Under the pieces are notes generated by a model, which was not told where the DNA came from, searched no databases, and was given only the letters and a program-made list of their open reading frames with translations. Of a DNA stretch of 64,000 nt, positions 28,301-43,860 are shown piece by piece. A program made the translations under genes and the position numbers. Every line of letters begins with the position of its first letter. Within the stretch, counting starts at the first letter, position 1. Origin of the DNA: Mugil cephalus (Eukaryota > Chordata > Actinopteri > Mugiliformes > Mugilidae); contig NC_061789.1 in the NCBI RefSeq assembly GCF_022458985.1, positions 10,546,357 to 10,610,356 on the forward strand, in the 5' to 3' direction.

Positions 28301-29537
28301 CGTATCTGTGCCAAAGGTTACTACAGCCATGCATGATGAGCTATAGGAGAATTCCATACTGCCGTATGAAGCAGGTCAAACCTGGTTCCCCCAAACACAA
28401 CTAATGAGCAATTTACGTCCTTACGTCCCTTTCTTTTTCTTTTTTTTTTTTTTTTTGTTAAGCCAAAGCTACAGGTACCACTGATTAAAGACTAATCCAG
28501 ACATGACACTATAAGCATTTTGTCGTGACTACATTTACAACAAAACCCCTTTTTAATTTTAACCCACACTTGACAACAAGGACGTTAAAATTGTGGAAAT
28601 TAAAATATCAAAACACACAAGCGTGTTTTCGCGAGAAATTAATGATTCACGTAAAAACTATTATTTTAATTTAACTGTTATGGGTTCCATTAAATGACAT
28701 AAATGACGTTTTTTTTTCTTGGAAGTATTTTATAAAGTCAGGTATACATTTAAAAATAATATGGGTTTAATATGGATACGTTCTAACCAATTAATTTTTT
28801 TTTTTTTTTTTGGTTAGATATTTGAAGTCACACACACGTGTAAACAAATAATTTAGCCAAAAGCTACGTGCATGGCAACAATGCGGAAATCAACATTAAT
28901 ACATATGGGCTAAGATTTAAAAAAGTTTTCTAGTATTAAATTATATATACATACATACACACACACACAGAGATACACCAGCCACCACACTTAGTTTACA
29001 GCAAACGTTACCAAGTGTATTTTTAAACAAAATTTATATGTATGCAATTATATATATTCACACACAGAGGACGTGCTTATTAGCATTTGTTTTGACTTCA
29101 CGAACAATGCAACCCCATACGTGCTCACTGGACTCGCTCAGCACCACTCAACCAACACCAGCCTTTCAAAAACGACCAGTAAAAATCTCCAGCAGCAGCC
29201 ACCTAAAGCTGACACAGCAATGGCCGACAAAGTTCAGGCTCCACACAGTCAGCCATACAACCGCCACCACCACCAGCAGCAGTAGCATCAAGATATTTAT
29301 TAAATAAAAGGAAACACCGCCAAACTAGCCACTGCTAGCATACAGATAGCCTTTTAAGCGCAACGAAGACGCACGGACGCGTCTCCATTTAACGCTCGTT
29401 AATCAGTGTTTTCAAATTGAACTCCGTGAGAGGCAAGAGGCCTTGTATCAAGGTGATGCAACACATGAAAGGGGTTTTAAGAGAGAAAGCTATATGAGGG
29501 GGAGGGGTGGTGGAAATGCCTGAATGCTGTTTTGTAC

Positions 29538-31500
<1,963 letters not shown>

Positions 31501-32281
31501 TGACGCGCCGCCCCTTCACCGACTCCAATTCACGTTTTTTTTCCTTTTTTTTTTTTTTTTGTTTGCAAAGAGGAAACCACGTGGTCTATTTGGAGTAGGT
31601 TAGAGAGAGGAGGAAGGGGAGGAGGCACCCCCTCTCATCCTAGGGTATTCACCAGATGAGTTTGTGTTCATGTGTGTGCGCGCGCGGGGGCACACAAGCC
31701 TCCTAATTCCTCGCTGTGTTCCCATCCGTACTGTACTCGCGCACGGCGCAGTTTTTTGGCTTTTACGCAACATGCGTAGCCTCGCGTACGCAGCTCGCTG
31801 CTCGTGCGGGCGAACATTGGGCTATACGGAGACGCGTAGCCAAGAGCGGACAACCTTGTAGGCGTCGAAGTGTTTTTATTGCTTCCACCCGTTTCGCCCA
31901 ACACCCCACGCCTCGCCAGCTGAACGCCTAAAACGTTGCACATTTACACAACAAGACGCCGCCACCTAATTCTACAGCAACCCCCCACGCCTGAGGCGTC
32001 CCCGCCCTCCGCATGAATATGATGAGTGGTAAAGAAGTTGGTTGACATGATGTAACATAAATGACCTGTAGTGAACCTCATGGCTGCTTGGAGCAGCAGA
32101 ACAAAAGGCCCAGGGCCCCAATTTTTGCTCCAGGGGCCTTGTGTGTGCTGCTACTGGAAACCGTGGTACGAGGTTCGTGCTCACTTTGCTGGGTTACACT
32201 GTTGCCTGCACGAGAGGGCCACGGACTGACACAATGTTTCTAAAATGGCGGCATCGGCGTCCGACTTGTAACCTATTACAA

Positions 32282-32516
32282 TACACTCACTCGCCATATC
32301 ATTAGGTACCTTACACAAGACGAATACACTCAAGTCCTACACCAAGTCCTCGTTAAATAGAGGCGTTTATTGGAAAAATAACTGAGAGAGCTCGTGTGTT
32401 TTCAACTAACTGGGGTTCACAGTGTCCTGTGTTGTCCTGACACTGACAAAAGTCACGAGGGGGCGGGGGGAGTCAGTAGTCAGTCAGTAGCTGTACCTAA
32501 TGAACTGGCAAGCACT
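32282..32516. mobile_element. Short MITE with TTAGGTAC terminal inverted repeats
   Basis: Left end TACACTCACTCGCCATATCA then TTAGGTACC. The right end on the minus strand reads GCTTGCCAGTTCATTAGGTA. The two ends pair over about 25 bp with a few mismatches and enclose about 180 bp with no ORF. It matches the widespread fish element whose ends read ACTCACTGGCCACTTTATTA then GGTAC. Non-autonomous and old. Confidence 0.6.
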
Positions 32517-33860
32517 TCTTGCACCATTTATTGAATCATTATCAACTCAAGTAACATAGTAAGCATTTCCGTGGATGTTTTAATGTTTTAATATAAGTTC
32601 ATCAACATCTTTTTCCTCATGCACCGTCCCCCTTTTTTTTTTGTCCATGTGGACACAAAAGAGATGTGATTACATGCAACACAACAAATGTGCTAATTTA
32701 ACAGACCAGGATTAAGTGGCTTGTGGCGCGCGACCAGGCGTGCCGCAGCACTAGCTCATAAACAGCAATAGCCTATTTAATAGAAAATGATTTCAGTACA
32801 ATATACTGTAGACATAAAAACAAAATAACAACAATAATCAATTGGACTTATATGAGTACTTGTCAAACAAAAGGCATGTGTAACATTTGCTAATGTAGCG
32901 TGCCTGGATTCAGTTTCTCTTTCAGTGCGATTGTATCACTTGTCCGTGTGTGCCAACAGTTTGTACTAGTTTATGTAACAAAAACAGTGTCAAATACAAC
33001 GTTGCAGGATGCTGCCAATATAAAAATACACTGGGTACATGGACCTGAGCCTGGACATGTTGGTCAGCCTGATAGAATAGCATCTCAGAAGCTAGCAGGA
33101 AAGTGCTAGCTTAGCCAAAACTGGGTTGCTGGTCACTGAGTCAGTCTGAATTCCTGCCATCCAAATAAAAGTACACCTGGTGTCCTAATAAAACACAGTC
33201 ATATGCTGTAGTGAATAAATTTCTTCTGTTTTTTGTTTGTTTGCTTTTCCACTTAACTACAGAGTTGATGGTGTTTTACAAAACCATGCATGGATCAAGG
33301 CAACTGGAACCAGGATCGTCTTCTCTTTGCAGCCCTTTTCGGAGGTATTTTAAAAATATATCTCTCTTAGTTTTTTGTTTTATATGGTCTATTTGCGGAG
33401 TAGCATTCATCATTGGGGTGAGGGGTACATTTTTCCCCTTGGGGCTTAAAATAATTCATCAGTGGCTGGGGATATATAGACGAGATGAAAGGAAATCCTC
33501 CTCCAGGCAATTTGCACCCAGGCCTGCAAAACAGTGTTAACACAGTCAAGGCTGTCGTAGCTATAGGTGATTCTGTAGCTCTATAGGCTGGCATTAAACT
33601 GCACCACCCCTCTGCTTTGAAGACCCTTTATGTCATACTAACCAGTATATGATAACCAAAGTACAACTTGAGCAGTGGGGCCACGCCCGAGCAGGCATGT
33701 TAGCGTCTGTTTCCTCCATTTTTAGCACGCATCTCCATGTGGAGCGCAGAGGAAATAGCACTATGGCGCAGTTGCTGTGCTACAGCGCCACGCGCCACAC
33801 ACACACCCCACTCAAAATGGAGGGCAGTGACTGATGCACGGGCCTCCTTTCCCTCCCCCT

Positions 33861-33970
33861 CCCCACCCCACCCCACCCCACCCCGCTCACAGAGTTTGGC
33901 CGTGGTTCACATTGGCACCGTGTGTGTGTGTGTGTGTGTGTGTGCGCGTGCGTGTGTGTGCGCGCGCGCG
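33861..33970. repeat. (CACCC)n, then (TG)n and (CG)n compound repeat
   Basis: Five CACCC units at 33861-33884, then (TG)n from 33920 and an uninterrupted CG run at 33961-33970. The alternating TG/CG stretch is a classic Z-DNA-prone sequence. Confidence 0.85.
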
Positions 33971-34349
33971 CCTGCCTGCCTATCTCACGCTTTCCTGTGT
34001 TGGTATGAATTTCCACAAGTCTGGAGTCGGCGTCTAATGGCCTTTGTTTCCTCCGCGCGAGAGGTCGTTGAGATTTTGTAGTCATACTGTACACCCCCAG
34101 AGGATACACGGGCACTGCTGTGCGCTCGCTCGCTTAGAAAATGGAAAATGGCTCCTGTGCACAGGAGCAGCCGTATAGTTGAATGATTCATGGGAGCAAA
34201 TTTTTTTGCAGAGTTTGGTTTGCGCGCCTGGGATTTGATGAAAGTCTCTAATTTTATTTGGTCATCAGTCACGTGGTTGTGCTTGTGTCCCACATGGGAG
34301 CCGACCTGTAGTTTAATCAGTGACGTGATAGATTTGGGGCGTGGTTAAA

Positions 34350-34699
34350 TGTAGGCACTGGCTTGTCAAAATATTAGGTACACTTGTGAAAACAAATGGA
34401 TTGTAATGAAGTAGACCTGAACTAAATCCCACTTTATGACAACTGGATGAACGTGTTGGAGGATGTAGTTTGTGCTGTTAAAACTGTACTTAAACATGTG
34501 TTTCTGTTATTTAGCCTAGCTCACTGAATTAAATGTCTAAATAAAAGAAACACATGTACAAGACATTATGTTAAAAAAAAACAACAAAAAAAACGCTGAA
34601 TATAATAATCGTCACAAAGCTAAGATTTACTTCAGGACTGTTGTGTTAAAATGAATTAATTTTCACCGGTGCGCCTGATAAACTGGCCAGTGAGTGTAT
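34350..34699. mobile_element. MITE with TTAGGTACAC terminal inverted repeats
   Basis: Left end GGCACTGGCTTGTCAAAATA then TTAGGTACAC. The right end on the minus strand reads ATACACTCACTGGCCAGTTT then ATCAGGCGCAC. The interior carries TTGGAGGATGTAGTTTGTG, also seen at about 15005. Length about 350 bp, no transposase. It belongs to the same family as 32282-32516. Confidence 0.6.
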
Positions 34700-36608
34700 T
34701 TTAATCTGTTCTGAGCCACAACCGTGTTCAGCATTAAACAGAAGTGTGAGGATGTAGAGTAACACTGTGTAATTATAGCAGCACAATACATTCCTGCTGT
34801 ACAGTCTGACGCCTTTTAGAACAACACGAGTTTTGATTGTCTCTTCAGTCGGCTACAGATTCCGTTTCCACACACACACACACACATGAGTGTTTCCTTG
34901 ACCTGATTTGTCTCAAACTGCTCTTCCCACCCACTTTCTGCTCAAAGGTTAGAGTCTCCAGGGCTCAAATAACCACGGGCAACATATTTTTGAGACCTCA
35001 GAACAAAAGGAGTGACCTTAATATTTTTTTTTTATTAGTTTTAAATATAAAAATAATATGAACTCTACGTGTGCTAACTTTTTTTTTCCTGTGTCCAGTT
35101 TTTCTTGATGAAGAGTAACATTAGTTTCTCATATCATGATCATCATCATTAAATAGTGAGGTTATAACCACTTATATATGCGTGAATCTAAGGACATTCA
35201 GTCCGTACTCTCTAATATCTGAAAATCAACTTTTAATTAGCTCAATTAACTTGTATTCACTAATTTTTTTCTTTAACTTTTAGGAAACCTGCCTGATGCT
35301 TATTTCTTCCTGGAGTATTTTATCCTGTGAGAATCTCTGTTTTTAAAGGTAGAGAACACTAAACATATTTTTATGCTTCATTATCCTACCTGAGTGTGAC
35401 AGTGTACTTTCAAACAGTGATTTTTTTTTTTATTCCAAAAGTATAAAAGTATTGTTTCCCCTTGAAAATGTAATGTAAACAAATGGTTTTAATAAGTAAA
35501 AAGTATTGGGAGCAAATGAAACGGTTAAGTTTGATACCGTAGCCCCACGTGAGTGTCGTAGTACCATAGTTAGACTATTACTGATTCACGTGAGAGCAGC
35601 ATAAATATCCAATTCTCTTAAGTAAAACCGTCCCACTTTCCTGCAGCGCTAATCGGTGCCTTCAAACGTCTTCAGTTTGTCCCAGTGAAAGCTTGAAGCC
35701 GGACTAATCTGAATGTTAAGACAAAGCTAAGTGGACGAATCGAATGAAAGGAACCGAAACCATCAAACGTTTGAAATATTTCCATTTTATTCGATGCTTT
35801 GACAGTGAAAGTCATTGAACGCAACATTCAGTTTGTAGATCAAATAAATGCAGCAAAATGCAATAACAAAAAGTACTTTGTTAGTTTTCCAGTAAAGACA
35901 TACACTCTTCCCCTGCATCCAAATATAGAATATTACTTCTTTTTTTTCTACTCACACTTCTTTAAAACAAGGCCTTTGTCTACCCAGCGGTCTTCCCTGT
36001 TTTTGTATGTTTGTGTGTACGGGCCGGGGGGGGGGGGGGCTGCCAGGCAGAGGTCAAACGCTGTGGAGAGACGGGGTGAATTGGGCGGGAATGCAGAAGG
36101 AGGAGACAAAGTGCCTCTGGAAACAACGAAGGGGTTAATGTTCACCTCCGCTTCAACCGTCCCCTGCCCTCCACACGTGTAACGTGAGCTCACTGCATTG
36201 CAGGTAACGTTATTAATCATGTTGTAACGTTTTGCTACTTGCTCATTTCACATCTTTCTTCTTCTTCTTCTTCTTCTTCTTTTTTTTTTAAAACCTAGGC
36301 CCAGACGTCGAGTTAACTGATGCCTCTGTACCTGCTGCTGATGGTTGCGTGTTCAGTTCCATCAGAGCCGAGCCGCCGGGGAGCCGCGGGCGCAAACCAT
36401 AAGAACTGGTAAAGCCGCACAGAAGAACCTGTGTGCAACTTGTAATTGAAAGATTAGAGGAATCGTGTTATGAACTGTTATTGACGGCACCTCTCCTGTT
36501 TACACTCCAGAGAGACAGCGCCTTAAAGGATTAGGTTAGCGATGCTCTGCGTTGTCATCAAATCCCAGGAGAGGACCGGCAGTATGTGTCTGAGCTTGAG
36601 ATCATCTC

Positions 36609-36634
36609 AAAAAAAAAAAAAAAAAAAAAAAAAA
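36609..36634. repeat. A26 homopolymer
   Basis: 26 consecutive A with no recognisable retroposon sequence on its 5' side. Confidence 0.9.
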
Positions 36635-37731
36635 TCAGCCCCCTCCCCAAACACAAACACATGCTACCGTTGAGCAAATCCACCATGTGGATTAGTCCGC
36701 CGCTAAAAATAGTCCCCTGCAGCTCAGAAAGAAACGACATATTTGTGTTTTAACCACGAGCTGAAAGGTTAGAGAAAAGTTAGGAAAAGGCACAAAAACT
36801 TTTTACTCTTTTTGTGGATTATTTTCTTAAAAATGTCCGCTTCATACGTTAGTTTTTAATCTCAAGAGCCTGTCGGGTGTTTAGAAGAAGGATTTTAGAA
36901 GCCAAATTGAAGCTTTTCAGTGTCCCAGTCTGACATAAAACGCATTTTTAGAGGATCAAAGTTCAAATATTTGCGCAGACGTGGCGTTGGAGAGAAAACA
37001 TCTCCTGCAGGAACAGTCCTCATTAGATACCGTGATGCTCAGGCAGAGACCTCGTTTAAAAGCCCAATAATGAGGTCCATACATGGATGTTTTTTTGTTT
37101 TTCACAATTATATTTTTCTAAAAAAACAAACTAAACATGCACATCATTTGCCGCTTGGGAAAGGTCTCCCGGCGTACTGTGACTTCGTGTATATGTGCCA
37201 TCCCTGATCACGTGGCTCCGGCTAAAACTTTCTTTAACGCGCTCGACAGAAGCGGCCACTTTCAGATCCTCTTTTCACGCCGCGCTGCGAGAGGACGACA
37301 CGCATGTCAGTCGTGTGCCGACGCTCTTCCTGTGTACGGTTGGAAAACGTGTTGATTACATGTATTCAAGCTGTTTCCATGAGCAGGGGAGCACAGGATG
37401 TATGCTGCTGCTGCTGCTGCTGGAGGACTAATGAGATCCACCATCAGCGTGCAGAGACGCATGGTCACAGCCTGCTAGTTCCTCCTCTTCATTTTACCTT
37501 TTTTTTTTCTCTCAATTATCCCTTCGCCCTCCTGCTCTCCTATCACATGACCTCAGGCACAGACCCTCGGCCGCCCCGACCACCTCCGCGTTAACTGTAA
37601 CCTTCCGAGTCTAGAAAATGGAAGTTGCGCGACCAGTCGGGCGAGTGACAGTTTGCACAAAAATTTACTTTATTCACGTGCGCGTACGTAATGTGTTAAG
37701 ACGGCCGCCTGCACGTGCTCTTCACCACCAC

Positions 37732-37762
37732 CAGCAGCAGCAGCAGCAGCAGAAGCAGCAGC
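37732..37762. repeat. (CAG)n trinucleotide repeat
   Basis: Nine or ten CAG units with one AAG interruption, in a GC-rich patch upstream of the igf2bp1 promoter. No gene frame supports it as coding. Confidence 0.85.
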
Positions 37763-38642
37763 GGAGCCGAGGCGGAGTTTCTCCGTGGAGTTACATCCAT
37801 AAAGGTGCCGGGAAGAACCTGTTTGGTTACACGCGTCCGCTTCCGTCACATTAACACCCCGTAAATCTCGGTTTCGGATGTAAACGTCTGCGGGCTTTCG
37901 GCTAATCGGTTTCATTTAAATGGGTTCGCAGATTAAAAAAAGAAATTTAACGACCGTTGGCGGGAAGAGAGGAGGAAAATTTGGAGGAGACTGACCTTTG
38001 GGTGTAGTTTGATGGCGCATGCTGTCAATCTGAATGACTGCTCAAGTCAAAAAGCTTAAGGTCAGCACCAAAAAAAATGTATCTATAGCTTTAATACTTG
38101 CAGACAGAATGAAATATATAAAACATAAAGGATTAAATGTTGCACTGGTGGCTTGGCTCTGTGTGTGTGTCATTTAAGATCCACGTGCAGCCTCCCATCC
38201 TTCAGTTACACTGGGAATGAAGCTGAAAAGTAATCCAAACACAATGTGAAACAAACAACAACACAATAACATTGGCAGAAAAAAACAATGACAAGGGAGA
38301 AATGTCACAAAAAATAAAAGAATCTTCTCAAGAGAGGATCAGTTTGTGGTGGAAGTTTATAGCCACAACTTGTGTGGAATAAACTGCATTAACTTTGTTT
38401 TTGTTAAAGACTGAATTGAAGATAAAATGGAGCAGCTACAACATCTTTTAAGTGTCCCTCTAGAAGAGATCTACATAAATGCTTTGAGTCTTTACATTTT
38501 TAGAAAAATCATTTAAAAAAATAAAAAATTAGTTGAGTACTGTTCAAATCTTTCTTTCCTCTGTGAATGAATGTGAAAACGAACCTTGCACAATGAGCCT
38601 GGTGCTGTGGGATTTGAAGTTCTTATGCAAAACTGGTATGAA

Positions 38643-38689
38643 GTCAAAGGAAAGAGGTCATTCACCCTGACTGACCTCTTTCCTTTGAC
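38643..38689. repeat. Perfect 18-bp inverted repeat (hairpin), 11-nt loop
   Basis: The arm GTCAAAGGAAAGAGGTCA (38643-38660) is followed after TTCACCCTGAC by its exact reverse complement (38672-38689). Pairing stops at once outside the arms. The inner ends form AGGTCA and TGACCT, nuclear-receptor half-sites in inverted orientation. It is isolated in intergenic DNA. Confidence 0.7.
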
Positions 38690-41689
38690 GTTCCCAGCAG
38701 GGTGAAAATGTTTTCTTCAGACTAAGGCACCAGGGCAGCCAGGGAGACTGGTGCGTTCACCATCCACCTCCAAACAGCATTTATTTATGATTAAATTAAA
38801 TGTACTTTTATGTTCTACGACTGTGGACGGTGAAAACAGTTTCAAAGTGTGGATCTTGATGTAATTTAAAACATGCTCTTAACGCGCAAATAGACAAAAA
38901 TCTAGCGAGTGTGACCCGACTGTCTGTTGGTTCTATTTAAGGTTAGAAGAAGAAGAAAAATCATGAATTTATTAATATCACAAGGAAGGTTTCTTCTTCT
39001 TTTTCATGAATAATCGAGGACAAATTCATGTTCTTCATTCACAAACCGGAGCTAAAGGGCTCAGTTTCTTCTTAAAGTCTTTAGTTTTAAACATTTGACT
39101 TCATATGTTCTATTACTAACAGAACACGTGCAAACTTTGGCTTCACCATTTCATTCGTTGTTTGATTTGCTTCTTTAGTAGCAGTTGGTTATAAATCCCG
39201 TCCACGCGCCTCCAGATCTATCGGGAAAAACTGGAAAAATGTTCCTTGCCATCTACTGAAAGCGCACAAACGAAAACATTCGGTAAAATGAACTGGAGGC
39301 CTAAAACTGAGATACGGAAACTTTTCCGGCCGTTTCACACCAGTCCCGGGAGCGAATGTTCACTTTCAATTGTTTTTACTTAAAAATGACTGATTGAAAT
39401 ACCTTGCCATGTGTGGGCCTCACTTCCTGTGTTGACAGCATGGAAACAGGATGTGCTTTCTGCAACTGGGTGAAGCGGTAAAGGATGATATTGTTATGTT
39501 AAAGCGAAAAATTCAGTTTTCACTTTAGATTAACTTTTCACATGGTGCAGTTGTTCTCTTATGTGATCAATGCATGAAATGTGTCTATGAAAGGCCACAA
39601 ACTGGTAAAAATACAACTGTGGGATGTAAAATAAAGTCACGCAATAGAAAGGTAATTAATGTTAAGATAAATGTACCTCAGGTAACATATATACAAATGA
39701 CAATATTATTATTATACATCTAAATTAATCTGACATGGTGCATACTTTGTTTGTTGAATCTCAATATGTTGAGAAGAAATTAGAACAGTAGAATAAAGTG
39801 AAATGAAACGTGTTAACGAAAAGATGAAGAGACTGTGGTAAAGTTTAACTTGTCAGAAGCTGGGAACTGCACAGCTGCACCAGATGATGGGAAATATTAG
39901 TTTTCGTTTATTTTTTTAATCTGAAGAGGTTTGGCTGGTGAGATGGTTTTCTGGAGAGCAGGTTTTATGAGCAGTTTATATATTTTTTTTCTCTTCAGAA
40001 AATCAAAGTTGAAACATTGCACAGAAGATTTAACAGAGGAGATAAACAAGAAATCCAAAGTTTGTACTTATATGTAGCACATATGAACTGAGTTTGCCTT
40101 TGTGCAATACCCAGATTAATTAAAGTAGTTTAAACATGATGTAAACAGATTCAGAATCAATACGGAATGGTAGAGGAATAAAATAATAATTCATTTAAAG
40201 GCTGTTTTTGTGCAAAACAATAAAATAAAATGCTGAAATCTAACATTTTTTTTAATTCTCCCAGGACCTCACTGATCGGTTCATCTAATAAACCATCTTC
40301 CACATGAAGCCTCCTGCTTGCAAACTCTTTCACTTTGATTTTTAATCGAGTTCATTTAAGATCCACACTCCCTCGTGCAGCCCGGAACTATGAGTCAAAC
40401 TGGATGTTTTCACTGATCAGGATTGGATGATTGAATTAAAAAGAAAAAAAAAAAAAACGAATAAAATAAATAAACACGCATGTCTGTGGGGGGAAGCAGG
40501 AGGAGGAGTCGTTAACCATTTGTGAATCGAACTCACCGATAGGAGCTCGATCAAAATAATACTCCGAAATCCCTCGTGTGGCGGCGGAGACTCGATGCGT
40601 TCAGCAAACACACAAAATGGAGAGAGAGAAGGGGGAGGAGATGGAGGGAGAGAGAGGGAGAGAGAGAGAGGAGGCACCTCTTAGAGGACCCCCATTTGAA
40701 GAAACAAACGAGAGACCATCTTGTGATGGGATCAAATCGGTGGCGACGGAACATGTTTCGATCCGTACTCGAACCCGACCCTCATTTGGATCTGAAACAC
40801 AAACAAGTTTACCAATTAATGCGCAGAGCAAATGCATCCAGGGACACTTAAACGCATCACAATCAATGCGTCGGCTCATCTGGATGAAAAAAAAACAAAA
40901 AAAAACATGAGAATGACATGAGAAGATATCTTTGTTTAATTGTTCATAGTTGGCCAGAGGCTTTTACACGCACCGACACTGTTCTTTTGTACATAATAAT
41001 AAAACAAACAAACAAATGTGACTTTTCTTCTAAATGTTTGGTTTATGACGTCTGCGTCATTTTGCAGTTAATTAAAAGACGAAAAGAAAGAAGCCCTTCG
41101 TGGGGAGGAACAATCACGGGTGGAGGCGGAACTAACAAACCCCCCACAACTGTGTTCATTTCTAAAGTCAACTTCCTTCACAAGTTTAGACACGAGGTGT
41201 CCACTTTCTCTTCGTTCTCTTTTATTTAGGGTTTGCACTCATTGGAGTAGTCCAACTAAAAAAGACTCAAATTTCCTAATTAATCAGGGATTTGCGTGTC
41301 CTGGTCTGAATCAGAGAAAACACATGTGTTATTTGTGATCGTGGGCTAACAGCAGTGACGTTGAGAATTTGATAAAATGGCAGATTTAAAGTAGCTAAAT
41401 ATAGGTGAATCAACAAGGCAAAATCAGGGTTTTTTTTTTTTGAAGGGAAAACTTTATTAGTTTAACCTCAGACATGGACGAATCAGTTTAAATTAAAAAG
41501 TACATTTTAAAATCAACGTGTTGCTAATAAAGTTCTTTAAAAGAAACTTTAGTTAGTTGCACGATGATGTGAAAATGCAGCACTTGGAAGCTTTGCGTTC
41601 ATTTTTTTTATTAGATTATCTGTCGCTTTACTCACGGAATTAAAAACCTAACGCATTTGCACTTTGTCAACGAAGCCTTAAACGCGATA

Positions 41690-42620
41690 AGCTGTTTATT
41701 CTGCTGCGGTCGGAGGTTGGATTATAAAGTAAAACAGACGACAGCAATTTTGACACTAAACGCTCCTTCTCTCGTCCCTTGTCCTGTCCCGGACTAATAC
41801 CGCCACCCAGCGGCCGACGCGGGCCGCTGCACACGGGCCTCGTCCTGCGCCGAGGGAGGGGAGGCCGGGGCCTCGGGCTGGGCTGGGACGGCCTGCTGAG
41901 GCGCAACAGCCTGGAAGAATTATTTTTAAAATATGAACCTTTTTTATTTCGAAACAAATTGCTTATAAATTATATATTTCCGTACGTACATGTTACGTAT
42001 TTGACTTTGCTTTAATCACTCCTATCAGATTGAATGTGTGCTCTCGTAAGTGTGGCTAAACTACGAAAAAATACAAAACAATTACGTTCACCCAAACATT
42101 TGTTTTCACTAAAATTGTCGCTTTTAATTAGTTTATTCGTAAATGACCATTAGAACTATACCTGTTTCCACCGAATAATGAAAGATAAATAGTTTCCGGG
42201 CTCCTTAAATGCATTAACACAGCTGCTGCTAATTAACCTCAGTCAGTTTTAGATAATTAGTTGTCAGGAATTCATTTGTAGCATTAGCTTCGGTTAACGT
42301 ATTAGAGGAAAAGGCAACCGGTTCGTCACGGGAGCTGGAGCCGCCGAGGGCCCGAAACGCCTCCCAAAAAAAAACGAAGAAAAAAAAAACAACCGAGCCC
42401 GGCCATCGAAAAGGCGAATGATTTCTAATCGATAACCAGAGCCCACGCAGAAACGACGCTCCGCCTGTCGGCGAGTGGATTTTAATTCACCTCGATACGC
42501 ACCGGAGAGTCACTCGTCCGAAAACTTCAAAGCCTTTAAATCGGCCCGACAAGAGCGCGTGGCCCAGCTCGCTCATTTATTTAGGAGACGGCTTTTAATG
42601 CGCGTTCCCGGAACGTGCGC
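41690..42620. other. GC/CpG-rich patch of unknown function
   Basis: Contrasts with the AT-rich surroundings. 41770-41910 is very GC-rich and 42300-42620 has many CG dinucleotides. No coding exon is recognisable on either strand. A CpG island of an unannotated noncoding RNA or a distal promoter is possible. Confidence 0.3.
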
Positions 42621-43860
42621 GCGGTTTCGAATATATGAATGAAATGCGATAAAAAATGACGACTCCTGTGGACCACGTACACAAGAAACAAAATCCTTTC
42701 AGCAGCTATATTATTATACCAAATTATTACTTTCATACTTACGATTCTGGTGTCATTCTGTGTGTGAAAGTGCATTCTCCGGCCTGATTTAAGTTTCCAG
42801 ACAACGTTTAAAAAGTAAAACAAATATATATATTATTAATATAATAACTTATTTTATGTAGTTCTCGTCCAGTCGTCGGGATCAAATTACATCATCCAGC
42901 AAAAAAGATGTCAACACAGTGGTTCAAGTTTCTCTAAATGCACCCTCTCGCCCTGATCAACACTAAAAAGGGTTGGATTATGATCAAATGGTTAAAAATC
43001 GTTAATTCTATGTAGATTTATTTATAGATTATAGATCGATTTAACACACAATATTAAAAAAAATGACCACATCCAAACGTTATCAGTCTGGGTGTGTCAT
43101 GTGGTGCCCTATAATTGTATCCTACCTTTATTGTTCTCTTTAATCGTTATTTATAAAGCTCCCATTAAATCCAGCGTGAGGCATCTCTGCTAAACACTGA
43201 AAAGTCCATTTCTAGTGGCAATGCACTGTAATGTTGCATTTTCCTGAACAGATTTAAATATGGACAGCTTGTTCGTTTTCCACATGTGGACACTCACCTT
43301 CCCCAGAGAAAACTGAGTTTGGAGGACGTATCGTCACATCTCACGTCTATGCAGGAGATGAACAAACCTGTGTGCTGCACGGTGGTGATCTAAAGTTCTC
43401 CGGGTTCCCAGGCACATATGCGTTTTAAAATAGTGAAATCTAGATAAAAGGGGGTCTAATGAAGGTTGTAGTGTATTGTTAATGGAAGGTAAGGTCTTCA
43501 TAGGTTTAAAGTGGTTGTTTTTCCAAAATAAAGTTAAATGTAGCCACCCAGGGGCCACGAACATTTACTTTCACATCATTACCTGCCACTTAATGTTGCT
43601 CCTGAACATCCTGTCACTGAAGCTTAGGCACCTCATCACAGAATATAAACCGTATAACTGCGGTACATCATGCACATGTCACCCTCTGGTGGATGTTTTC
43701 ATTCTTCATTTGGGAGAAATTTCCACACAAATGAAAAGACAGATGTGTTTAGAGGATACACTTCAACTGACACCAAATAAACCACTTACTCATGTCCTCG
43801 TTCTGGAGCTTTTTTCCTGGTTTCACATCATCTTATTCTGAAATGTTTTATTCTGAGCAT

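Larger units (their letters stand above)
1..29537 (-). other. igf2bp1: igf2bp1 intron 2 (part)
   Basis: The donor GTACAAAA follows exon 2 at 29537. I found no match to the next igf2bp1 exon (which encodes an RKIQIRNIPP-like motif), so the whole left part is read as intron 2, at least 29.5 kb long. It holds microsatellites, LINE-like tails, GC-rich patches with low-complexity ORFs and candidate regulatory motifs listed separately. An unrelated nested gene cannot be excluded, but no ORF here looks like a real protein domain. Confidence 0.6.

Noticed and set aside
27936..28346. 136-residue ORF on the plus strand with mixed composition
   Set aside because: Composition is protein-like, but it has no recognisable motif and no splice or promoter context, and it is within the length expected by chance in this GC-balanced stretch.
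38643..38689. Hairpin as a microRNA precursor
   Set aside because: Only 18 paired bases with no flanking lower stem; microRNA precursors need a longer imperfect stem.
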